A DNA stretch of 64,000 bases, from the NCBI RefSeq assembly GCF_001509485.1, contig NZ_LLZI01000146.1, positions 1 through 64,000 on the forward strand, read 5' to 3'. The translations under genes were made by a program, and so were the position numbers. Origin of the DNA: Streptomyces sp. NRRL F-4489. Lineage in GTDB: Bacteria; Actinomycetota; Actinomycetes; Streptomycetales; Streptomycetaceae. The notes below the pieces were generated by a model, which saw only the letters and a list, made by a program, of their open reading frames with translations, had not been told where the DNA came from and ran no database searches. Within the stretch, counting starts at the first letter, position 1. Each line of letters begins with the position of its first letter. This document shows, in pieces, positions 1 through 8,268 of the stretch.

Positions 1-614
1 GGCGGGACGGGGGCGGGCGCGGCGGGCGGAGCCGCAGGAACCGGCGGAGCCGGGGGCACGGGCGGCACGGCCGGCGGCGCGACGGGTGCCGTGGCCGCCT
101 GGGCCGCCGCGGGTGCCGCTTCCTCCACCGTGACGCCGAAGTCGGTGGCGATACCGGCCAGGCCGTTGGCGTACCCCTGGCCGACCGCGCGGACCTTCCA
201 GCCGCCGCCCCGGCGGTACAGCTCCACGACCACCAGCGCGGTCTCCGGGCCCAGCCGCGGCGGGGTGAAGACGGCCAGCACGGCGCCGGTGTCCGCGTCG
301 CGGACCGTGCCGGTCGGCTCGGTGCCGGCGAAGGTCGCGCCGGGCGCGTCCAGGCTGGCGGTGACCACGACCTTGTCGATGTCCGCGGGCACCGCGGCGG
401 TGTCGACCGTGATGGTGTCCCCGCCGTCCGCCGTGCTGTGGCGCACTCCCGGGCCCGTGGGCTGGTTGTAGAAGACGAAGTCGTCGTCGGAGCGCACCGT
501 GCCGCCGGCGGTCAGCAGCAGGCCCGAGACGTCCAGCCGGACGGGGGCGGTGACGGTCACCGCGGCCCGCGCGGCGGTGAGCGGGAGGTTCGAGCCAGGA
601 GTCATTGCGGTCAT
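1..614 (-). CDS. TerD family stress/tellurium-resistance protein (3' end outside window)
   Basis: The reading frame starts at ATG 614 (MTAMTPGSNLPL) and is open to the window edge. A second in-frame ATG lies at 605. Residues 1 to about 170 are a TerD domain: the N-terminal PGSNLPL motif, the acidic SDDDFVFYNQ stretch at about residues 43-52 that belongs to the Ca2+-binding part of the fold, and VGQGYANGLAGIATDFGV near the end. An Ala/Pro-rich linker follows and runs off the window, so a second C-terminal domain is likely but not visible. TerD proteins are cytoplasmic Ca2+-binding proteins linked to tellurite and general stress tolerance. Family assignment is firm; full length and substrate are unknown. 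Confidence 0.85.
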   Translation of the reverse strand, partial: MTAMTPGSNLPLTAARAAVTVTAPVRLDVSGLLLTAGGTVRSDDDFVFYNQPTGPGVRHSTADGGDTITVDTAAVPADIDKVVVTASLDAPGATFAGTEPTGTVRDADTGAVLAVFTPPRLGPETALVVVELYRRGGGWKVRAVGQGYANGLAGIATDFGVTVEEAAPAAAQAATAPVAPPAVPPVPPAPPVPAAPPAAPAPVP

Positions 615-708
615 GACACGCCTAACGGTCGGTGGGCGGAGGCGGTTCCCCGTACCACCCGTCCCGGTTACCGCCGGGGCGGGCCGCACGGCCGGTCAGC
701 GGTACGGG

Positions 709-981
709 TCAGCGGCGGGCCCTGGAGTTGCCGAAGAGCAGCCGGTAGGCGATCAGCAGGACCAGGGCGCCGGCCACCGCGGCGATCCACATCGACGGGT
801 CGTAGAAGTCCTTCGGTATCGGGCGGTGCAGGATGCGGGTGGAGAGCCAGCCGCCGATGAACGAGCCGGCGATCCCGATCAGGGTGGTGCCGACCAGGCC
901 GCCCGGGTCCCGCCCCGGCAGCAGGACCTTCGCGATGACGCCCGCGATCAGGCCCAGGAGGAGCCAGCTGACGATACCCAT
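709..981 (-). CDS. GlsB/YeaQ/YmgE family stress-response membrane protein
   Basis: A 90-residue protein starting at ATG 981, preceded by GAGG on the coding strand. It has three hydrophobic segments: about residues 4-24 (with GLIAGVIAKVLLPGRDPGG), 29-48 (GTTLIGIAGSFIGGWLS) and 64-83. The Gly-rich first segments and the PGRDPGG loop are typical of the transglycosylase-associated / GlsB family of small stress-induced inner-membrane proteins. No enzymatic role is established for the family. Length is normal. The neighbouring TerD gene suggests a stress-response context, which is inference only. Confidence 0.85.
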   Translation of the reverse strand: MGIVSWLLLGLIAGVIAKVLLPGRDPGGLVGTTLIGIAGSFIGGWLSTRILHRPIPKDFYDPSMWIAAVAGALVLLIAYRLLFGNSRARR

Positions 982-1184
982 GTGCGTTACCTCGTTCCCG
1001 CGTTGTGTGGCGCGCCCGCCCCGGTGGCCGTGCCCCTTCGGGCCGGTACCGGGCGGGCGGTGTGCCCTCAAGGACGCCGTTGACCAGGGGTGGGGTTCCG
1101 TACGGCGGTGGAATGCGGGGGAACGGGCTACTTCTGCCATATGGGCGGATTGGTGCGTGCGCCAGCCGGGCGCGCCGCTCCCGT

Positions 1185-1907
1185 CTACCGCGCGGGCCCG
1201 CCCGCCCCGGAGTGCCGCGCCCCCGCCGTCGTCTGACTGCCCGTCAGGTGGGCGAAGGCCACCACATTCCCCAGGTACTCCTGGCGGCTCCGGCTGAAGC
1301 CGCCGCCGCAGGTGATCAGCCGGAGTTCGGGGCGGCGGGCCGGGCCGTAGACCTTCTCGTCGGGGAAGTCCCGGGCCTCGTAGACCTCCACGGCGTCCAC
1401 GGTGAAGACCGCGGTGCGGCCGTCCGCGCGGGGGATCCGCACCGTGCTGCCCTTCTTCAGCGCGCCCAGCCGGTAGAAGACCGCCGGTCCGGCGCGGGTG
1501 TCGACGTGCCCGGCGACCAGCGCGGTGCCGGTGGCGCCCGGCGGGGTGCCCTCCGCGTACCAGCCGGCCAGGTTGCGGTCGCCGGGCGGCGGCGGGGCGA
1601 GGCTGCCGTCCGCGGCCAGCCCCAGCCGGGTCAGCGGGGCGTCGATGCCCAGCGACGGCACCACCACCCGCAGCGGTGCGGCGGCGGGCAGCGGCGGGAC
1701 GGCCGGGGCGGCCGGGCGGCGGCCGGTGAAGCCCTGGGCCGCGGACGGCTGGGGCGGCGCGGTGTCCCGGCTGCCCTCGGCGATCAGCCATGCCCCGGCG
1801 CCGCACGCGGCGGCGCTCAGGGCCGCGACCAGCGCCCCGGCCAGCCGCGTCCGGCCGCCCCGGGGGCGCCGGGGCGCACCGGCCGGCCGGGCGCGGTCCC
1901 GGGTCAG
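1185..1907 (-). CDS. Class F sortase
   Basis: Membrane-anchored cysteine transpeptidase. Read from CTG 1907 it has 240 residues: a basic N-terminus, a membrane segment at about 22-43, a Pro/Ala spacer, then the sortase beta-barrel. Catalytic residues are visible: His134 in VAGHVDT, Cys200 in RLITCGG, and an Arg in FSRSRQEY (206 or 208). NVVAFAH near the end fits class F. The frame has no ATG, GTG or TTG start upstream of the membrane segment. GTG 1673-1667 would remove the anchor. CTG 1907 overlaps the previous stop as CTGA, giving the usual length of the family. The start is therefore uncertain. It probably acts on surface proteins; the upstream neighbour ends in a membrane segment. Confidence 0.8.
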   Translation of the reverse strand: MTRDRARPAGAPRRPRGGRTRLAGALVAALSAAACGAGAWLIAEGSRDTAPPQPSAAQGFTGRRPAAPAVPPLPAAAPLRVVVPSLGIDAPLTRLGLAADGSLAPPPPGDRNLAGWYAEGTPPGATGTALVAGHVDTRAGPAVFYRLGALKKGSTVRIPRADGRTAVFTVDAVEVYEARDFPDEKVYGPARRPELRLITCGGGFSRSRQEYLGNVVAFAHLTGSQTTAGARHSGAGGPAR

Positions 1908-2572
1908 TACCGGCCGCCGGCCCGGCGCCGGCGGACCAGCCAGACCCCGCCCACCGCCGCGGCGGCCAGCACCCCGGCGCCCGCCGCGATCTCCTTGGTG
2001 CCCAGGCCGTCCTCGCTGGTGGAGCCCTCACCGGTCTTCATACGGCCCTTGGGCGGCATGGTCGGGCCGGTGCTGCCGCCGGACATACCGGGGTGCTCCT
2101 TGCCGGGCATCGCCGGGCCGGGCTTGGCGGACGGTGACATGCCCTGGCCCGTACCGGCCCGGCCGCCGGGGCTCATGCTCGTACTCGGGCTCGCGCTCAT
2201 GCCCGGACTCGCGGAGGCGCCCGCGGCCGTGACCCGGACCGTGCCGGTGATGTCCTTGCCGTCGGCGCAGTTCCCGCCGACCCCGTAATTGCCGGGCGCG
2301 GTACCGGGTTTGACGGTCAGCTTGGCCGTCAGCGCGCCCTTGGTGGCGCCCGGCACCAGGGTGACCTTGCCGCCGCCCAGGGTGCCCGCGTCGACGCTCG
2401 CCGTGCGCCCGGTGCCGCAGCCGGTGGTGGACAGGGTCACCGTGGAGCCGGGCGCGGCGGTGGCCGGGGAGACGTCGATGGCGCCGAAGTCGCCGGCGTA
2501 CGCCGCGGGGGCGGACAGGCCGAGCGCGGCGGCGGACAGCACGGCACCGGTGAGCAATCGCGTGGAACGCAT
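1904..2572 (-). CDS. Secreted protein with C-terminal membrane anchor, partner of the class F sortase
   Basis: A 222-residue protein from ATG 2572, with GGAGG on the coding strand about 9 nt upstream. Residues 1-26 form a signal peptide ending in APAAYA. The middle is a small beta-type domain with two Cys (in TTGCGTG and GGNCADGK). A Ser/Pro/Gly/Met-rich stretch follows, then a hydrophobic segment and RRRRAGGRY at the C-terminus. That tail layout is typical of wall-anchored or membrane-held proteins, but no LPXTG or LAXTG motif is seen; the nearest sequence is GLGTKE. The stop overlaps the start of the sortase frame, so the two are probably one operon. Function unknown. Confidence 0.8.
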   Translation of the reverse strand: MRSTRLLTGAVLSAAALGLSAPAAYAGDFGAIDVSPATAAPGSTVTLSTTGCGTGRTASVDAGTLGGGKVTLVPGATKGALTAKLTVKPGTAPGNYGVGGNCADGKDITGTVRVTAAGASASPGMSASPSTSMSPGGRAGTGQGMSPSAKPGPAMPGKEHPGMSGGSTGPTMPPKGRMKTGEGSTSEDGLGTKEIAAGAGVLAAAAVGGVWLVRRRRAGGRY

Positions 2573-2756
2573 GGGAACAACCTCCGCGAAGCGCGGACGT
2601 GGCACAGGTGCGCCACAGGAAGTCGGTGGAGTTCCGCGCCTCCTCCCACGAGATAAGCGCCCAGGGGGCGGGCGGTCCTGCTGGCCTACGGTGAACGGGT
2701 GAGCGGGGCCGCCCCGGTAGGCCGCACGCGCCCCACGGGGACCCGCGGCCCCCGGC

Positions 2757-3413
2757 TCACCCCGGCCGGACGAATCCGCACTCGTACGCCGCGATCACCG
2801 CCTGGGTCCGGTCCCGCACCCCGAGCTTGGCCAGCACCCCCGCGACATGCGTCTTCACGGTGGCCGGGCCGACGCCCAGCCGCCCGGCGATCTCCGCGTT
2901 GGTCAGCCCGGCCGTCATCAGCCGCAGCACCTCGCCCTCCCGCTCCGAGAGCCGCTCCCGCAGCCGCCGCGCCGCGTCGCCGGCGGCCCGCTCCCCGGCG
3001 TACCGGGCGGCCAGCGCCCGCACCGCGGCCGGGAACAGCAGCGAATCGCTGCCCGCCACCAGTCGCACCGCCTGGACCAGTTCCTCGGCCCGGGCCCGTT
3101 TGAGCAGGAAGCCGCTGGCGCCGGCCCGCAGCGCGTCGTAGACGTAGGAGTCGTTCTCGAAGGTGGTGACGACGAGGACGCGGGGCGGGTCGGGGGTGCC
3201 GGCGAGGATCCGCTCGGTGGCCCGGATGCCGTCGATCCCGGGCATCCGGACGTCCATCAGCACCACGTCCGGGCGCAGCGCGCGGACCAGCGGCACCGCC
3301 TCCGCGCCGTCCGCCGCCTCGCCGACCACCTCCATATCGGGCTCGGCGCCCAGGATGACGCCGAGCGCGCCGCGCACCATCCGCTCGTCGTCGGCGAGCA
3401 CGATCCGGATCAC
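2757..3413 (-). CDS. NarL/LuxR-type two-component response regulator
   Basis: A 218-residue response regulator from GTG 3413; the GTGA overlaps the stop of the kinase gene. Residues 3-120 are a receiver domain with acidic pocket ADDE, phospho-acceptor Asp54 in VLMDVRMPG, a conserved Thr in VVTTFEND and Lys in FLLKRA. Residues about 150-215 are a LuxR-type helix-turn-helix ([20 protein letters not shown], then [13 protein letters not shown]). It should be phosphorylated by the adjacent histidine kinase and control transcription; the regulon cannot be read from sequence. Full length, no oddities. Confidence 0.95.
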   Translation of the reverse strand: MIRIVLADDERMVRGALGVILGAEPDMEVVGEAADGAEAVPLVRALRPDVVLMDVRMPGIDGIRATERILAGTPDPPRVLVVTTFENDSYVYDALRAGASGFLLKRARAEELVQAVRLVAGSDSLLFPAAVRALAARYAGERAAGDAARRLRERLSEREGEVLRLMTAGLTNAEIAGRLGVGPATVKTHVAGVLAKLGVRDRTQAVIAAYECGFVRPG

Positions 3414-4654
3414 CGCGCGCCCCCGTCCGCGCCGGCGGCGGCCACCGGCAGGCGGGCGGTCAGCCGCCAGACGCCGTCCGCGGCGCCGGCCGAGGCCGCG
3501 CCGCCCAGCAGCCGGGCCCGTTCGGCGATCCCGCGCAGACCGCGCCCGCCGCCGGTCCGCTCCGTACGCCCGGGTCTCGCCCCGGCCACCGGATTCTCGA
3601 TCCCCAACGCCAACTCCCCGTTCTCCAGCTGTACTTGTACGGTCACCGGGACCGGCCCGGCATGCCGCAGGGCGTTGCTCAGCCCCTCCTGGACGATCCG
3701 GTACGCCTCCCGGGAGACCACCGGCGGCACCGCGGCCAGGTCCCCGGAGAGTTCCGCGGTGATCCGGACGCCCGCCGCGCGGGTCCGGTCGAAGAGTGCC
3801 GCCAGGCCGTCCAGCGCCGGGGCGGGCGCGGCCGGGCCGGTCTCGTGCTCCTCGCGCAACAGGCCCAGGACGGCGTCGAGTTCGGCGACCGCCTCCCGGG
3901 TGGTGTCCTCGATGGCGGCCAGCGCCTGGCGGGCGAACTCCACATCGCGGTCCAGGACGCGGCGGGCCGCCCCGGCCTGGAGGGTGACGGCGCTGAGCGC
4001 GTGGCCCACCGCGTCGTGGAGTTCGCGGGCCAGGCGGTTGCGGGCGGCGAGTTCGGCGGCCCGGCGCTCGGCGGCGGCCAGTTTGTCGGCGGGGGTGGGG
4101 CCCAGCAGGACCGGCGCCCAGCGGGCCAGCAGCGCGCCCGCGCCCCAGGCGGTGCCCACCACCAGGGCCAGCAGCGCCGCCCCGGTGAGCGGCGCCGCGA
4201 CCCCCGCGAAGGCGGCCGGCCAGGTCAGCCCGGGCGCGTCCGCGCCGAACGGCACCGCCAGCAGCAGCAGCGCGGCCGGCGGCCCGGTCAGCGTCATCCC
4301 GCTGACCACCCCGCCGGCCAGCAGATGCGCGGTGAACCACAGGGCGCTGCGGCGCCGGGCGGCCCAGGACGCGGCCGGCCCGTCCGCCAGCCGGCCGCCG
4401 GGCACCGCGCACAGCGCCCGGACCGCCGCCACCTCCAGCGGCCGCAGCAGCGGGAAGAGCAGCCCGGCCAGCGCGGCCACCGGCAGCGCGCAGCCGAACG
4501 CGGCGAACTGCCAGACCGGCACCCGCAGCGGGTCCGCGCCGTCCACCAGCATCGGCAGGGTGGCTGACGCGAGCAGGTAGAACGGCATCAACAGGGCGCC
4601 GCCCAGGATCAGATGGACCCAGCGCCGGGCCACCCGGCCCGCGGTCAGCCGCAC
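3410..4654 (-). CDS. Sensor histidine kinase (HisKA_3/NarL-partner type)
   Basis: A 414-residue membrane kinase. The start chosen is GTG 4654, which overlaps the stop of the upstream membrane gene by 10 nt. Four hydrophobic stretches lie within residues 14-180. The dimerisation domain carries phospho-acceptor His213 in [14 protein letters not shown]. The HATPase_c domain follows, with N-box [10 protein letters not shown] and a Gly-rich [18 protein letters not shown]. No separate extracellular sensing domain is seen, so it may sense the membrane or rely on the preceding membrane protein. It forms a three-gene overlapping operon with that protein and the response regulator. Confidence 0.92.
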   Translation of the reverse strand: MRLTAGRVARRWVHLILGGALLMPFYLLASATLPMLVDGADPLRVPVWQFAAFGCALPVAALAGLLFPLLRPLEVAAVRALCAVPGGRLADGPAASWAARRRSALWFTAHLLAGGVVSGMTLTGPPAALLLLAVPFGADAPGLTWPAAFAGVAAPLTGAALLALVVGTAWGAGALLARWAPVLLGPTPADKLAAAERRAAELAARNRLARELHDAVGHALSAVTLQAGAARRVLDRDVEFARQALAAIEDTTREAVAELDAVLGLLREEHETGPAAPAPALDGLAALFDRTRAAGVRITAELSGDLAAVPPVVSREAYRIVQEGLSNALRHAGPVPVTVQVQLENGELALGIENPVAGARPGRTERTGGGRGLRGIAERARLLGGAASAGAADGVWRLTARLPVAAAGADGGAR

Positions 4655-5760
4655 CGGACGGCTCCGGGCGCGCCGCCGGTCCGCTCCGCGCCGCCGGTCC
4701 GCGTCATGCCGTCCGCCCGCACGGTGACCTCCCCGTATGCCGGGCCGTCCCCCCGGCCGGTGCCGTCCGCCGCCCGTACGGTGAAGAAGTGCGCCCCGGC
4801 GGCGGCCACCAGCGTCCCCACGATCATCTGCACAGCGTAGGTGAGGTTCATCAGGGCGGTGGGCAGGGACGGATCGCCCACCGGGGCCGCCAGCGCGGTC
4901 AGCAGCAGCCAGCCGCCCCAGCCGGCCAGCGCCCCGGAGCCGGTCCAGGCCGCGGCCAGCGGTACCAGCAGCGGCAGCCGCCCGCCCCGGCGCCGGGCCC
5001 CGCCGCCGTACGCCAGCAGCCCCGCACCGGCCACCGTGACCAGCGTGAACAGCGCGAACCCGGCGTCGGTCAGCCGGTCGTCCAGGGTCCGCGCGGCGAT
5101 CCGCACCGCGGGCAGCCCGGCCGTCCCGCCCGCCGCCCACCACACGTACAGCGACGCGGGCAGCAGCGCCAGTACGGCCACCGCGCCCGCCGTCAGCCGG
5201 GCCGCGGACCGGGCCGGGCCGTCCGGCAGCGCGCCCAGCGGCCCGCGCCACAGGTGCCCCCAGCGCTCCCGGGCGTACCGGACGAACAGCGCGCCCAGCG
5301 CCAGGCCCTGCACGATGAAGCCGGTGTAGACGACCGTCCACACCCACGGCGCGACCAGCGCGTCCGCCCCGCCGCCGTGCGCCCCGGTCCCGGTCCCGCC
5401 GGTGAACGCCGCGCCCACCGCCTGGACGGGGAAGACCACCGCGATCGGCGCCAGCAGGCCCGTCGCGCACCACATCGGCACCGCCAGCAGCCAGCCCGGC
5501 ACCCGCCGCCCCCACGGCCGGGTCAGCAGGAACGCCAGCACGATCACCGCGGCGTCCATCAGCACCGTGAGCCCGTTGAACGCCATCAGGGTGCCGCCGT
5601 CCCGGCGCAGCGGGCTGGCGGCCGGGATGCCGAGGTGGCCGCCGCCGAGCCAGACGGCCTTCAGGGCGAGGTACGGGGCGCAGGCCGCGAGGGTCACGGC
5701 CCGCAGCACGGCCGCCGGGAGGCGGGGAGTCCGGCCGGTGCGGAGTGGCGTTGTCGTCAT
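4645..5760 (-). CDS. Polytopic membrane protein upstream of a two-component system
   Basis: A 371-residue protein from ATG 5760. It has many hydrophobic segments (about eight), separated by short Arg- and Gly-rich loops, and a hydrophilic tail of about 40 residues. I recognise no catalytic motif and no transporter signature. Its stop lies inside the start of the kinase gene, so translation is probably coupled and the protein may be an accessory sensor for the kinase. That role is inference. The proximal Shine-Dalgarno (GGCGGAC) is weak. Confidence 0.8.
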   Translation of the reverse strand: MTTTPLRTGRTPRLPAAVLRAVTLAACAPYLALKAVWLGGGHLGIPAASPLRRDGGTLMAFNGLTVLMDAAVIVLAFLLTRPWGRRVPGWLLAVPMWCATGLLAPIAVVFPVQAVGAAFTGGTGTGAHGGGADALVAPWVWTVVYTGFIVQGLALGALFVRYARERWGHLWRGPLGALPDGPARSAARLTAGAVAVLALLPASLYVWWAAGGTAGLPAVRIAARTLDDRLTDAGFALFTLVTVAGAGLLAYGGGARRRGGRLPLLVPLAAAWTGSGALAGWGGWLLLTALAAPVGDPSLPTALMNLTYAVQMIVGTLVAAAGAHFFTVRAADGTGRGDGPAYGEVTVRADGMTRTGGAERTGGAPGAVRCG

Positions 5761-5934
5761 GTCCGCCAGCCTGGCGCCGGGCCCGCCCGCCCCGCCTCCG
5801 CCCGCCCGGGGATCCCGCTCCGCCGCACGGCGGAGGCCGGCCGCCCCCGGGGACGAGGGGGCCCGCCTCTGGGGACGAGGGATGCGGCCCCGTTAGCGAG
5901 CGGCGCGGCCCCCTGGGGCCACGGCCCGGTCGGG

Positions 5935-6705
5935 TCAGAGCCGCCGGGTGGCCAGCGCCAGCCGGTCCCGGGCGTCGAACAGCGCGTCCTTGATGGTCTG
6001 CTCATGGGCCGGGGTGAGCCGGGCCGCCGGCACCGAGCAGCTCACCGCGTCCCGCGCCGGGGTGCGGTACGGGATCGCCACGCCGAAGCAGCGCAGCCCG
6101 AGGGTGTTCTCCTCGCGGTCCACCGCGAACCCCCGCTCGCGGACCGTCCGCAACTCCTCGATCAGGCGCTCCCGGTCGGTGTGGGTGTGCTCGGTCAGCG
6201 CGGTCAGCACCGGCGGCAGCAGCGCCCGCACCTGGTCGTCGGTGTACGTGGCCAGCAGCGCCTTGCCCAGCGCGGTGGAGTGCGCGGGCAGCCGGCGCCC
6301 GACCCGGGTGAACGGGCGGAGGTAGTGCTGCGACTGCCGGGTGGCGAGGTAGACGACGTCGACGCCGTCGAGCCGGGCGAGGTGGATGGTCTCGGCGGTG
6401 TCGTCGGAGAGCCGGTCCAGGGCCGGCCGGGCGGCGGCCACCACCTCGTCGCCGTCGAGGTACGAGGTGCCGACCAGCAGGGCGCGGACGCCGATGCCGT
6501 AGCGGGTGCCGGTGGCGTCGGTCTCCACCCAGCCCAGCTCGACCAGGGTGCGCAGCAGCATGTACAGGCTGGACTTGGGATAGCCGACGGCTTCCTGGAC
6601 GGAGGCGAGGCTGTGCATCCCGGGGCTGCCCGCGAAGTATTCGAGCAACTCCACCGTCCGTACGGCGGACTTGACCTGCCCGCCCCCGCTCCCGTCAGCC
6701 GCCAT
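5935..6705 (-). CDS. IclR family transcriptional regulator
   Basis: A 256-residue regulator from ATG 6705, preceded by GGAGGGG about 9 nt upstream; a longer form from ATG 6735 or 6756 is possible. Residues about 11-75 are the winged helix-turn-helix (VKSAVRTVELLEYFAG, then YPKSSLYMLLRTLVELGWV). Residues about 85-250 are the IclR effector-binding domain, with typical STALGKALLA and a Cys-containing ISCSVPA-like segment (DAVSCSVPAARLTP). It stands alone and faces away from the acetyltransferase locus, so its target genes are not evident. Family assignment is firm. Confidence 0.93.
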   Translation of the reverse strand: MAADGSGGGQVKSAVRTVELLEYFAGSPGMHSLASVQEAVGYPKSSLYMLLRTLVELGWVETDATGTRYGIGVRALLVGTSYLDGDEVVAAARPALDRLSDDTAETIHLARLDGVDVVYLATRQSQHYLRPFTRVGRRLPAHSTALGKALLATYTDDQVRALLPPVLTALTEHTHTDRERLIEELRTVRERGFAVDREENTLGLRCFGVAIPYRTPARDAVSCSVPAARLTPAHEQTIKDALFDARDRLALATRRL

Positions 6706-6836
6706 CGCCCTTGACCCCTCCGATCGGACAGCCATAGAGTCCCAGGAATTCATCATCCGGGACAGCGTTCAGCATAGAGAACGGTGGCCCGTGGGCGGCA
6801 GGGTTCGCGCGGCCCCGACTCGCCCGGGAGGGACGC

Positions 6837-6968
6837 ATGGCGACAGCGGCGGACGCGGCACCGGCGGCACCAGTCTGGAGCGCCGGGCCCGCAACGGGGA
6901 AGCACCGGGCGCCGGTTGCGGCCGAGCCCGCGGCGCGGGCGGCCCGCGGCGCCGGGACCGCGCCGTGA
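6837..6968 (+). CDS. Small Ala-rich ORF coupled to the acetyltransferase gene
   Basis: A 43-codon ORF from ATG 6837 with a strong Shine-Dalgarno (GGGAGGGAC, core about 6 nt upstream). The product is about half Ala and Gly with scattered Arg and Pro, and has no recognisable domain. Its TGA at 6966-6968 overlaps the GTG start (6965-6967) of the GNAT gene as GTGA. It may be a real small protein or only a leader that loads ribosomes for the next gene. The strong ribosome site is the main evidence; coding status is uncertain. Confidence 0.45.
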   Translation: MATAADAAPAAPVWSAGPATGKHRAPVAAEPAARAARGAGTAP

Positions 6969-7480
6969 TCCCCGCCCCGCGGGTCCGCCCCGCCACCCCC
7001 GCCGACGCCGAGCCGATCGCCGCCCTGCACACCGCCGCCCGCGCCGCCTACCTCCGCGGCCGGGTGCCGGACGCGCCGTTCGACACCGCCGCCGAGCACG
7101 CCCGCTGGCGGGACGCCTGGACCCGGCTGCTGCACGGCGACGACACCCCCGCGCTGTGCGCGGTCCGCGACGGCGGCGTCATCGGCGCCGCCGCGTACCA
7201 CCGCACCGCGCCCGCCACCGTCCAGCTGCACCAGCTGCACGTCGACCCGGCCCACTGGGGCACCGGCGCCGGCCGCGCGCTGCACGCCGCCTGCCTGGGC
7301 GCCTGGCGCGCCGCCGGCTTCTCCCACGCGGTCCTCGACGTGCTCTGGCACAACCACCGCGCCCGCGCCTTCTACGCCCGGCTCGGCTGGCACCCCGACC
7401 CCGCGCGCCGCCCCGCCCCCGACGCGACCCACCTGGCGCTCACCCTGCCCCTGGACCCGCCGGCTCCCGCCGCGCCATGA
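6965..7480 (+). CDS. GNAT family N-acetyltransferase
   Basis: A 171-residue protein read from GTG 6965, whose first base sits one base before the stop of a small upstream ORF. It contains a GNAT fold: beta strands in VIGAAAYHRT and QLHQLHVDPAHWGTGAGRAL (motif A, acetyl-CoA pyrophosphate loop WGTGAGRAL), then LDVLWHNHRARAFYARLGW (motif B). It would transfer an acetyl group to an amine; the substrate is unknown. The 3' end overlaps the convergent methyltransferase gene by 41 bp. Upstream in-frame extension to 6671 is open but has no good start context. Confidence 0.88.
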   Translation: MIPAPRVRPATPADAEPIAALHTAARAAYLRGRVPDAPFDTAAEHARWRDAWTRLLHGDDTPALCAVRDGGVIGAAAYHRTAPATVQLHQLHVDPAHWGTGAGRALHAACLGAWRAAGFSHAVLDVLWHNHRARAFYARLGWHPDPARRPAPDATHLALTLPLDPPAPAAP

Positions 7481-8123
7481 ACTGCACCCGCCCGGCCGTG
7501 CGCCCCTCCGGCAGCCGCACCACCCCCCGCCGCTCCCGCACCACCGCGAACCCCGCCGCCGCCACCAGCCCCCGCAGCCGCTCCGGCGGATGGTGCCGGA
7601 ACACCCCGCCGTCCTCCGCCTCGAACACCCCGTACGTCCCGTACCGCGCGGCGAACCGCTCGTACCGCTCGCGGTGGCAGGCGTCGTCCTGGAGCGGCAC
7701 ATCGCTGAGGTACAGCACCCCGCCCGGCCGCACCACCCGCGCCAGCTCCCCGACGATCGCCTCCTGGCCGGCGTCGTCCGGGACGCAGGTCAGCACCGCG
7801 AACAGCAGCGCCGCGTCGAAGCTCCGGTCCGCGAACGGCAGCGGCAGGCCCGGCCACCGCAGCAGCGCCAGCCCCGGGTGCTCCCGCCGCCCCCGCGCGA
7901 TCAGCGCCGCCGACCGGTCCACCCCGCGCACCGCGCGGTACCCCAGCCCGGCCAGCTCGGCGGTGATCCGCCCGTACCCGCAGCCGTAGTCCAGCACCCG
8001 CGCGGACCGGGGCACGAACTCCGCCAGCAGCTCCGCGTCCAGCGGATGGGTGAACGTCTTCGCGGCCCCGGTCGTCTCCCAGAACTCGCCGGTATCGGTA
8101 TCGCGCGGTGATGGCGTGCCCAT
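7440..8123 (-). CDS. Class I SAM-dependent methyltransferase
   Basis: A 227-residue protein from ATG 8123. Motif I VLDYGCGYGRITAELA at about residues 43-58 is the S-adenosylmethionine-binding loop. Asp in GVDRSAALI is the acidic ribose-binding position. SFDAALLFAVLTCV and ELARVVRPGGVLYLSDV are motifs II and III. The N-terminal GEFWETTGAAKTFTHP is shared with a group of uncharacterised actinobacterial methyltransferases. Substrate unknown. It is convergent with, and overlaps, the GNAT gene. Confidence 0.9.
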   Translation of the reverse strand: MGTPSPRDTDTGEFWETTGAAKTFTHPLDAELLAEFVPRSARVLDYGCGYGRITAELAGLGYRAVRGVDRSAALIARGRREHPGLALLRWPGLPLPFADRSFDAALLFAVLTCVPDDAGQEAIVGELARVVRPGGVLYLSDVPLQDDACHRERYERFAARYGTYGVFEAEDGGVFRHHPPERLRGLVAAAGFAVVRERRGVVRLPEGRTAGRVQFMARREPAGPGAG

Positions 8124-8268
8124 ATCGGGACGGTACCCCCGAAATCACCCGCCCCTGAGGCAGCCCGGCCCCGCGCCGGGAATACCCGCCCCCGCCCCGC
8201 CGTTGCACCCTCCCGTCCACCCCGGCCGGCACCGCCCGGCCGCCCCCGAGGAAAGCACAGCACCCCCC

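Noticed and set aside
2847..4580. Long plus-strand ORF (577 codons) opposite the sensor kinase and response regulator
   Set aside because: It lacks domains, is Arg/Gly/Ala/Pro-rich, and is a shadow of the minus-strand kinase and regulator genes, a common effect of high GC content.
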